NCBI GenBank assembly: GCA_020696345.1
Contig: JAEHCK010000009.1
Coordinates: 1 to 64,000, forward strand
Direction of reading: 5' to 3'
DNA: 64,000 nt
From: Thermoplasmata archaeon
GTDB lineage: Archaea > Thermoplasmatota > Penumbrarchaeia > JAEHCK01
Made by a program: the position numbers and the translations under genes
Shown here: positions 43,258 through 52,400 of the stretch, piece by piece
Layout: each line of letters opens with the position of its first letter
Position numbering within the stretch: the first letter of the stretch is position 1
The notes under the pieces: generated by a model
Seen by the model: the letters and a program-made list of their open reading frames with translations, nothing else
The model's database searches: none
What the model was told of the DNA's origin: nothing

Positions 43258-43485
43258 ATGACTTATAAAACGATTAATCTAACTCCGGATACTTACGAGA
43301 AATTAATAATGTTTAAACATGGTAATATGTCATTTAATGATATTATTAATGAAATGATGGATATTATAGGTGAGGAAGATTTCTATAAACATGTTCTAAA
43401 AGAACATAAGAATAGAATGAATAAAATTAAAGCTGGAGAATTTATTGAAACTGACGATCTCGATTCTGCTCTAAATGACACCTGA
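43258..43485 (+). CDS. VapB/DUF7557-like antitoxin
   Basis: 75 residues from ATG 43258. It opens with TYKTINLTPDTYEKLIMFKH, a ribbon-helix-helix-like start common to archaeal antitoxins, followed by an acidic helical tail (EFIETDDLDSALNDT) that would wrap a toxin. The track's start lies 24 codons upstream in sequence without antitoxin character. Its partner is the damaged RelE-like frame nine bases downstream. Confidence 0.65.
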   Translation: MTYKTINLTPDTYEKLIMFKHGNMSFNDIINEMMDIIGEEDFYKHVLKEHKNRMNKIKAGEFIETDDLDSALNDT

Positions 43486-43494
43486 GGTTTTAAA

Positions 43495-43653
43495 TTGTAC
43501 CGAATAATCTTGGGTAAAGATTTTCTAAAAGAACTTAAGAAAATTATTCAAAGCGGTAATAAAAGCATCAAATCCGATGTTCAATCTGCAATTAATGAAA
43601 CAGAAAAGGAAATATTCATAACAATGATCTTCAAAAGAGGAAAAGGATATTAA
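43495..43653 (+). pseudogene. RelE-like toxin with internal deletion
   Basis: This 52-codon frame (TTG start) is too short for the track. It opens YRIILGKDFLKELKKIIQSG, like the first helix of RelE/YafQ toxins. It then passes straight into a C-terminal-like strand, FITMIFKRGKGY, with no middle part. RelE toxins are normally 85-90 residues, so the central sheet with most catalytic residues appears deleted. The antitoxin upstream is intact. I infer a dead toxin; a remade small protein is less likely. Confidence 0.6.
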
Positions 43654-43655
43654 AA

Positions 43656-43665
43656 CCACCCCCCA
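43656..43665. repeat. 10-bp direct repeat, right side of Fic module
   Basis: CCACCCCCCA, identical to 42017-42026. Confidence 0.5.
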
Positions 43666-43689
43666 CAAAGAAGTCTTTTCAGGGCAAAC

Positions 43690-43710
43690 TCCTCCGATCT
43701 TTGATCGGAG
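43690..43710 (+). terminator. Perfect 9-bp hairpin after the toxin relic
   Basis: CCTCCGATC TTT GATCGGAGG forms a stem of nine pairs with a three-base loop. There is no strong T run after it. It probably ends the Fic-module transcript. Confidence 0.5.
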
Positions 43711-43767
43711 GTCACGTTACACTCTCACCTCGTCACACAAGTGCAACTTCAGCACAGACATATAACA

Positions 43768-43888
43768 CGCGGGTATGCAGTTCGCTTCGTTGCACTTGCT
43801 CACCCAAACCCAGCCCTCTATGCTTAAATTTTTTATAAAAACAATATATATTGCTGAAATGCTAAGAGGGATGGTTCGCATACCCGCG
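43768..43888. repeat. Nested inverted repeats right of the Fic island
   Basis: CGCGGGTATGC (43768-43778) and GCATACCCGCG (43878-43888) are perfect 11-bp inverted repeats 100 bases apart. CCCTCT/AGAGGG pair inside them. CAAGTGCAAC (43738) and GTTGCACTTG (43790) form a further, overlapping pair. This GC-rich structure ends 16 bases before the hdrC stop. Confidence 0.6.
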
Positions 43889-43903
43889 AGCCGTTATTCA
43901 TTA

Positions 43904-44308
43904 TTAACTTGTCAATTTTCTTAAACCGCATACTAACAGTTGCTGCGGCACATCATCGAGTTTATCTGGGTCTATCTTTTTTATCTCAACTTTATCAAAA
44001 CCTTTGCGTAAGAGTATGGTTCTCAGCGCTTCCATAATTTTGGAAAGGTCCACGCCCTTGGGGCATCTTGTAACACATGTGAAACATGAGGCGCATAACC
44101 AGATAGTATTGCCCTCTAATGCTTCTTCGTCGCCCAATTGAACCAATCTAATTATTTGGTTTGGTAATATATCCATATCACTGGCGAACGGACAGCCGGC
44201 CGAGCACTTGCCGCATTGGTAACACGCGTAAAGATTTTCACCGCTTAATTCTTCTACCTTTTGTACAAAGGCATTATTGATGTCTTCAGCTGATAATCGT
44301 TTTTTAAT
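43904..44308 (-). CDS. hdrC: Heterodisulfide reductase subunit C-like protein, apparent AUU start
   Basis: The track begins at ATG 44176, but the same frame is open upstream to a TAA TAA and encodes the first cluster motif CYQCGKCSAGCP. With the second motif CASCFTCVTRCPKG the protein holds the two [4Fe-4S] clusters of HdrC, which passes electrons to HdrB. No ATG, GTG or TTG exists in that upstream stretch. GGAGG is followed by AATAATAATTAAAAAACG, and the ATT seven bases after GGAGG (44308) is the best-placed start, giving 134 residues. ATA codons at 44311 and 44314 are alternatives, and a base error remains possible. Confidence 0.8.
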   Translation of the reverse strand: MKKRLSAEDINNAFVQKVEELSGENLYACYQCGKCSAGCPFASDMDILPNQIIRLVQLGDEEALEGNTIWLCASCFTCVTRCPKGVDLSKIMEALRTILLRKGFDKVEIKKIDPDKLDDVPQQLLVCGLRKLTS

Positions 44309-44603
44309 TATTATTCCTCCAAGGACCTTATGTTATTATTTAATGAACATATATATTCTATTATTTATTATGGTTCATCTCCTAATTTTCGCACAATGGA
44401 AATTGAATTAATTATTAAATACTTAGGGATGTGGGGTGTGGGAGGAGGGTTGTCATATTATTGTAAAGACCCTAATCCCTCAAGCAGTTATCAGCAAAAA
44501 GTCGTTGTAGCGTCCGAATCCCGAATCCCGGTGATGAATGACGTCGACAATTTGTTGATAATCACCAAGCGTCCGAATCCCGGTGATATCGGTTAAGCTC
44601 AAA
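44309..44603. other. Gap with a 20-nt direct repeat
   Basis: Between fumarase and hdrC. AGCGTCCGAATCCCG occurs at about 44509 and 44568, each leading into CCCGGTGAT. No convincing gene is seen; the 88-codon track frame at 44330 spans these repeats. Confidence 0.5.
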
Positions 44604-45209
44604 TTAATCAATATCCAGCTTCTGCTTCACTGTAGCAATATTTGAATTTACATTCTTCTCGACTGTTTCATAAATGCTGTTCCCATGTGCATCGATGGCA
44701 ACGATCAACGGGCCAAAGCCCGATGTTTCAAGAACCCATAACGCTTCCGGCATGCCGAGCTCATACCAATGCACACCTTCCACCTTGACCACACCGCGGG
44801 CAGCCAATATTGCCGCACCACCCGTGATAGCCAAGTATACACAGCCAAATTTTTGCATGGCTTCGATCGTGGGTCGTGACATTCCACCTTTACCGATTAT
44901 TGCTCTGACGTGTAGTTTTTCAATGAACTCGGGTTCGAGCGAGTTCATTCTTGAGCTCGTGGTTGGTCCGGCCGCAACCATCTCCCAGGTGTCATCATTC
45001 AAGTGTCTCATTATGGGGCCGCAATGATATACTGCCGCGCCATTGAAATCTACTGGTAGGTCCTTACCGCTGTTCAACGCTTCCAGTATATGTAAATGCG
45101 CCTCGTCACGGGCGGTATACATTTTTCCGGTAAGCCGAACCACATTGCCCAACTTAAGCTCGCGTACAGCCGATTCGGTTAGTGGTAATGTAAGATCTAT
45201 TTCTTCCAT
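44604..45209 (-). CDS. fumB: Class I fumarate hydratase, beta subunit
   Basis: 201 residues, the C-terminal half of the iron-sulfur fumarase found as a separate subunit in archaea and some bacteria. Signatures are GKMYTARDEAHLHI, YHCGPIMR, AAGPTTSSRMNSLEPEFI and IIGKGGM. With the alpha subunit it interconverts fumarate and malate; tartrate dehydratase is a close relative and cannot be excluded. It starts 22 bases after the alpha gene's stop, so the two form one operon. GGAATATCT before the ATG is a weak ribosome site. Confidence 0.92.
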   Translation of the reverse strand: MEEIDLTLPLTESAVRELKLGNVVRLTGKMYTARDEAHLHILEALNSGKDLPVDFNGAAVYHCGPIMRHLNDDTWEMVAAGPTTSSRMNSLEPEFIEKLHVRAIIGKGGMSRPTIEAMQKFGCVYLAITGGAAILAARGVVKVEGVHWYELGMPEALWVLETSGFGPLIVAIDAHGNSIYETVEKNVNSNIATVKQKLDID

Positions 45210-45230
45210 AGATATTCCAGCTTTATATTT

Positions 45231-46124
45231 CTAATCACCATATTCTATTGCACCATCAATAGATATCTTTGCACGGGCACGCCGGGAAGCCCAGCATTGA
45301 ATATTGATCGCCACGGGCAGGCTTGCAGTATGGCAATGTGCAAATTCGATGTTTACACCAAGTAATGTGGTCTTTCCTCCAAGACCCATTGGGCCGATCC
45401 CGATATCGTTCAAGACCTCGTATAACTCCAGTTCAAGCGCCGCAAATTGCGGGTCCGAATGCCGTTGATCGATAGGTCGTAACAACGACTCTTTTGCCAG
45501 TTTCATGGAGATATCGGCTGAACCGCCGATGCCAATACCTAAAATGATCGGTGGGCATGGTTTACCACCAGCATGTAATAATGTATCTAATACAAATTGT
45601 TTGATCCCTTTTACACCCTGTGTCGGTGTGATCATCGAAAGAGCGCTCATGTTTTCCGAACCTGCACCTTTTGGCAGGACTGCCAGTTCCAGATATTCTT
45701 TATCCGATGGTATGAAATTGATATATGGCATATGTTCGCCCGTATTATCACCAGGATTTGACCGCGTAATTGGATGAACCGTATTAGGTCGCAGCGGTAC
45801 GATCTCAGTGGCACGTGCAACCCCCGAGCCAATTGCATCCGAGATGGCGGATGGTGATAAAATAAGTCCAGCTTTGTCCAGCCAAACAAAAAATACAGGT
45901 ATGCCAGTATCCTGGCACATTGGTATATTGGACTCTTTGGCCAGATCGATATTATTTAATATGTTTTTAAGTTGAGTTTTCGGTATTTCCTCGGTTTCGG
46001 CCTTATAGGCTTTCTCTAGAGCGGTGACAATATCAATGGGTAGTCGTGTCTCGGCTCGGCGTAAAAGCTCAACAGTAGCTTTCTCAATAACGACTTCGGT
46101 AACGGTATCTGATACCAACGGCAT
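45231..46124 (-). CDS. fumA: Class I fumarate hydratase, alpha subunit
   Basis: 297 residues, the N-terminal, cluster-bearing half. The three cluster cysteines are seen in PMCQDTGIPVFF, GGKPCPPIILGIGIGG and INIQCWASRRA, and the ligand loop LPKGAGSENMS is present. It pairs with the beta subunit encoded directly downstream. AGGGGG abuts the ATG, an unusually short spacing. The enzyme needs anaerobic conditions because its [4Fe-4S] cluster is oxygen-labile, in keeping with the benzoyl-CoA reductase nearby. Confidence 0.93.
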   Translation of the reverse strand: MPLVSDTVTEVVIEKATVELLRRAETRLPIDIVTALEKAYKAETEEIPKTQLKNILNNIDLAKESNIPMCQDTGIPVFFVWLDKAGLILSPSAISDAIGSGVARATEIVPLRPNTVHPITRSNPGDNTGEHMPYINFIPSDKEYLELAVLPKGAGSENMSALSMITPTQGVKGIKQFVLDTLLHAGGKPCPPIILGIGIGGSADISMKLAKESLLRPIDQRHSDPQFAALELELYEVLNDIGIGPMGLGGKTTLLGVNIEFAHCHTASLPVAINIQCWASRRARAKISIDGAIEYGD

Positions 46125-46451
46125 CCCCCTGGTGACAGGCTAAAGCATGGTTTTGTTGGCGGAAAGGTGTAAAGTGTAGTGTAAGGGAATAAATGTGTAA
46201 ATGTATCGAGGTGTCAATGTGTAAAGATGTAGTGGTGCAATATTGTAATAGTATTATAACACCTTTCGCAATGATGTGCTCAAGTAATATATTTACCATA
46301 CTTATAATTTCTTGTAAATTGAAAATAATTATATATACAATTACATTATTATCTATAACAGAAACAAAAATATTCTACTGGATATTGAAGACGTCTAACA
46401 GAACTTGAAATAGAGATAAAGAGATAAGATTAATTGTTTGGGAGTGGTCCT
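46125..46451. other. Divergent promoter region
   Basis: This region separates the fumarase operon from the giant surface-protein gene. 46185-46255 has TGTAAATGTATCGAGGTGTCAATGTGTAAAG, a GTGTAAA short-period repeat. AT-rich DNA at 46310-46360 (AATTATATATACAATTAC) supplies TATA-like sequence for the plus-strand gene. No gene is seen. Confidence 0.45.
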
Positions 46452-49400
46452 TTGAAAAGAGCTATAACCTCTGTGTTGATAATTATATTGTTATGTTTGA
46501 ATTTGAGTATGATTTCGATGGCAAGTATTAATAATGAAGACGATCCCGCGCATGAGAGTGAAGATACCGATGATGCTCTCATAGCATGTCGGAATGTAAT
46601 GGTTGAGGCTGGGGAAACTAAGGTCAGCCTGGACCAACCTGTTTTTGAAAAACCCACACAGTTGACGAGCGACGGCCTTGGCATGAAAGATCTGGGCCCC
46701 TATCAACCAGACGGGATACTGAACGGTGGATCATTGCCTCCGGAACAATTGCAGGAGATCGGGGAAAACATGAGAAAATCAAATCTGGGATACCTATTCG
46801 ACCCCGAAGATCCAAAAGACCTGAAAGACCAAAAAGATACATCTGGTCAGGTCTTTCCAATTGGCAATACAAATACATTTTCAACATTGGGATCATCCGG
46901 GTTAAATGAAAAAAATGTAAAAGTCAATAACGATTTTGGCATGGATTCTCAATACCAGCCCTCGATAGCTATCGGACCAACTTCCAATAACATTTATATT
47001 GTTTGGCTGGACAATAGAATGATCAACGTCACATTTGTATATTTTGCACGATCAATGGATAATGGTACGACTTTTGAATATTACAATATTTTAAATGAAA
47101 AGGGTACTCCCGGACAACCAATGATCGCCGTGGATATAAACGATTATGTCTATGTTGTCTGGCATGATGATCGTGATTTTGACAATGATATCTGGTTTAC
47201 AAAATCTATAGATGGTGGCGAGTCCTGGGACCCTAATCTTTGCGTTAACGGATTTAGTAAACTATACAACCAGACCAACCCCACTATCGCCATAGATAAC
47301 ACGAATTCACCACCGTTGATCTGGATTGCCTGGCAGGACCCCATCGGATTTTTTGGTAGCCATGATGGGATATATATAACTCACTCTTCTGATGGTGGCA
47401 ATACATTTGTGAGTCCCAAGGGAGTGTATACTAACTCGCTCGTACGTAATGCAACCAATCCGGACATTGCAGTAGATGATATTGGTTATATATGGTTAGC
47501 ATGGAATGAACCGAAGATAAATATAACCGATGAAAATATTTATTTTACACAATCTAAAAATATACCCACTCCCGGCATAAACCCGCCATTTAAAACACCG
47601 GAGCGTGTGGATGACGCACCGGATGGTACAAACCAAACACATCCGGTCATTGCAACTTATAACCATACAAAGGCATATATCGCATGGCAGGATGCACGGT
47701 CGCAGTTAAGTGATGATATTTATTTTGCCAAATACGATCTGGCTTCCGATAATTTTACAAGTAGTTACCGAATTAATAATGACCCTGGAAATTTAACCGA
47801 CCAGATAAGACCATCAATTGCTCTGAATTACACCTCCGGGGATATTTATCTTACCTGGTTGGATGGAAGATCGGGATATTATGAAACATATTTTGCCAGT
47901 TCAACCGATGAGGGTAATAACTTTGGCAGTGAGGTACTAATCGATGACGATTTCTCGAATTTGAAGATCGATAAAACACTTTATTTACCCCTGCAAAAGG
48001 GTATAGCGGTAGATGCCTATGGTGATCTCCATGTTGTATATTCGGAAGATCGGTATGGAAATCATGATATCTTCTACCAGAGATCGACCGATCAAGGCAC
48101 AACCTGGTTTGACTCAATAATAGTAAATGAAAACAATACGGCAAGCCGGCAAAGTAATGAAAATCCTTGTCATATCGCCATCGGGTTGGATGAAGCAATT
48201 CATGTGGTCTGGGAAGATTCTTGCGCTAAAAATATGACTATTGGTAGCGATATTTATTACGCAAAATCACTTGATAATGGGTTAACATTTACACCTGGCG
48301 TCATCGTCAATTATAATAGGGTCAATTGGCAAACAAACCCATCCATTGCAATTAATGACACGGTAATCCTTGTTTCATGGACAGAATCGCCTATTGAATA
48401 CGGTCCAGGTGATATTTATTTTTCATATTCCACCGACGGTGGATTAACTTTTGAATACAATCAATCTACATATCTGAACATGAAAGTAAATGATTTCAGC
48501 ACCATGGATAACGACCATTCGGTGATAACATGTAACTCGACCGGCGGTGTGTATATTGCCTACCATGGGATGGATACCGCACCGCCGATGAGCATTGATA
48601 TCCTCGTTGCAAGGTCTTCGTACAACCCAACTATATCCGAGTTTGATGATTTCACACTAACCAAGATTAACAATGATACTTCTCCTTTTGCAATAACACA
48701 TATCAATCCAACGATAGCGATCGACCAGTCAAATGATTACGTTTATGTTGTTTGGGAAGATTATCGCAATCAATCCCGTCCAGGTGTTTCGAGCATATTT
48801 TTTGCAAGATCGATCGACAATGGCACTAGTTACCCTGGAAATATCTGGATCGATGATGATTTTAATGACCTGGATGTTAACACCACAACACATAATAACC
48901 CGGCTATTGCGTTAAATTCTAATGGTAATGTTTCCGTGGTCTGGTCGGATAATAGAACTGGGAGCTACAATATTCATTTCACACAATCTTCAGATCAAGG
49001 TATTAGCTTTGATCAGAATAAACAGATAAATACAAACATTGTTAATGATAAGATCAGACCAACTATTGGAATCTCTTTGAACCCAGACCTAAGTAGTAAG
49101 GGAAATATGTATTTAACCTGGCAGGACTCGAGAGACGGTGATTGGGACATATATATGGCAAAGTCAATGGATGAGGGTAATACCTTTTCAGCCGAAGTTA
49201 AGGTCTCGGACGATACTGGTAATTTTGACCAGACGTTTCCATCTACAGCTGTGAACGAAACTGGTTGGGTGTATGTAACATGGACCGATCTTCGCGGGTA
49301 TCACTCTGATGTTTTCAATAAACCGGATATATATATTGCACGTTTGAATAATGTTAGCAGTTCGTTCAATAAAAGTTATTGCATACATACCTTCCAGGGT

Positions 49401-52400
49401 GAGCCTGCAATTGCAGTTGATGAAAACGGTACGATCTACGCGGTTTGGACCGATTATAGATTCGGCCATTGGGATATCTTCTTTGCCAGATCATTTGTTG
49501 GCGGTCAGTATTTCGAGTCTAATGTAGTGGTCAATGAAAATAACGATAATATGCGAAGTGATCCTGATATCGCAGTAAAGAACGGTGTGATCTATGTGGT
49601 TTGGGAGGACGGAGAGTTTGGTGACGATAATAAGACCATCAAGTTCAGTAGATCAATAAATGGCGGATTGACTTTTGAAAACGAGATTGATATCGTACAA
49701 GAAGAAGGTAACCAGTTAAACCCGGCATTAGCCGTTGATAAAACAGGGATCGTGCATGTGGTCTGGCAAAATAGAATAACTGCAGGTTATGAAGAGATAA
49801 CCTATTCAAACTCTACAAATTGGAACATGAAAAAACAAGTTTTTTCTCCCAGTCTCCCAGCAAATCAATTGAATCCATGTATTGCCCTGGATGATTCGCA
49901 AAGTGTTGTTAAGATCTATATCGCTTTTGAAAATCGAACCGAAGATACCGACTGGAATGTGACATACATCAGATCGATAGACGGAGGTGCGACGTTTATA
50001 TCGACCATCACACTTTACACCGAGACCGGTAAATCAAACCAATCAAGCCCCTCTATTGATGCAGATTCAAAAGGTAAAGTTGTTGTTGTCTGGCAAGATC
50101 AAAGAAGTAATAATTGGGATATTTATTGTTCGATCTCCACCGATAGCGGCGCCACTTTCGGAAGTCAAAATATAGTGGTAAAGGTTTCATCAATGGATGA
50201 GCTCATGCCTGATGTGGCGATCGACAGGAGTAATGGTTCTAATATCGGCATAATTTTCCTAAGTAACAATAACACCACACCTGTCCCAAATAATAATGTC
50301 TATTTCACATTATTAACTAATCTTGGTACGGGGCCCAAAACGGAGGTTCGCGTTGATGACACGGAAAACCAGGTAGAAGACCAACTTGATCCCAAGCTTG
50401 GCACGGACTCTGGCGGTAGTTTTTATGGTCTTTGGCATGATCTGAGGCACGGTAATGCCGATATATACTTCAACATGACCGATCGTACATTGCCACATGC
50501 AGATGCGGGACCAAATATTTATCTGCTTCAAGGGTATTTTGCAAATTTCATCTCTAATGGATCATGGGATAATGTTGGTATTGCAAATTATTCATGGACA
50601 TTTAATTATCAAGGCACCAAAACGATATATGGATATAACGCACAATTCCAATTCAACCTGCCGGGTAATTTCCTGGTCACTTTAAAGGTGACCGATCATT
50701 CAGGCAATTTCGATATTGATACATTAATTGTATATGTTGCAGATCAACTCCCACCCAGTTTATTTGATGACAGGACCGACGCACTGGCATATACTGGGAA
50801 CAGTTTCACATTCAGAATAAATGCCACCGACACGGGACTAAATTTTGTGAATGTGGCCTATTGGTATAGCCAAACAAATCTCACAACTTGGAATTCATCT
50901 ATGTCTCCGGGTGTTGGAGATCAATATACATTATCGATCAATATTATCGATACGTTAGAATCCATCTATTATTATTTCAGCGCTAATGACACGCTGAACA
51001 ATTGGGGAAATTCCATAATCAGGAACAAACCGGTTCTGGACGACGATCTGCCAATATTTGGCCTGGATTCCACACAAGCAACTGCGTATACCGGTAACCA
51101 GTTCACCTTCGCCGTGGCGTGTTTGGATAATATAGAAGTGGACTCCGGTTTCGTTGAATTCAAGTATGGCGCCACCGGTACACAGTATAACTTTTCAATG
51201 AATAGATCGGGAGCAACGTTTACGGTAAACATCCAACATATCGAACATACTCTAAATACATTGTATTATATCTTTAACTTCAATGACACTTCTGATAACT
51301 GGAACAATACTATCCAAGCAACGGCAACTATCGTTGACGATGATAAACCAACATTTGTGATGGATCATAGCCACACAAGCGCTTATACGAACGAGACTTT
51401 TAATTTCTCGCTTATATTCGATGATAATATTGCAGAACAAAGCGCAGAGGTTGAATATCGATATGGTATAACTGGTTCATGGTCCCAATTATCGTTGACA
51501 CAGGATGGTGATCATTTTAATGGTTCGATCACGATCCAGAATTCACTGGAAGACCTGTACTATTTCTTCAATTTTACCGACACATCAAGCCTATGGAATA
51601 CCTCCACAATAACAAATGTCGATGTAATAGATCTCACACCGCCCATGGTAATAAGCGGTTCAGGCGATTTTTCGACCACTACAGGTGAACTATTTGAAAT
51701 CTATATTAAGGTCAGGGATGATGTTGAGCTTGGTCAGGTTAAGTTATATTATTCAAAAGAGACAACCACCACCTGGGAAAACTATGTAGCATCACCAAAT
51801 ATCAATGGTAAATATTCCATCACAAATGAAGATCTGGAGATCAATACAACCAAAGATACTACCAGGTTGAGATATTATTTTGAGGCCAAGGATACTTCAA
51901 ATAATCTTGTAAGTTACGGTACGAAGAACAAGCCATTTAATGTTACAGTGATCGATAATGATAAACCGGTGGCGGATGCGGGCGAAGATATCGATGCTGG
52001 ACTTAATGATATCGTTCTGTTTGATGGAACCGGATCTTATGATAACATTGCAATCGATAAATATACCTGGTCATTTGAATTTGACGATCTACCACGGACG
52101 TTGCTAGGCAGTTCACCAGATTTCGAATTCACCATTTCCGGGATCTATACCGTAACATTACAAGTTATTGATCTGGCAGGTAACTGGGATACGGATAGTG
52201 TAAAAGTAGTGATCGGTGGAATTGAACAACCGAACGTATTTTTAGATTCACCAGATAATAATGCAGGGATCAGTGATACATATGTAACCCTGACCTGGCA
52301 TACCGATTATTCCACTCCGGATCAGATTTCTTATGATATCTATTTCGGAACCGATGAGGTACCAACAAATAAACACAATACAAATCCACTTGAAGAAACA

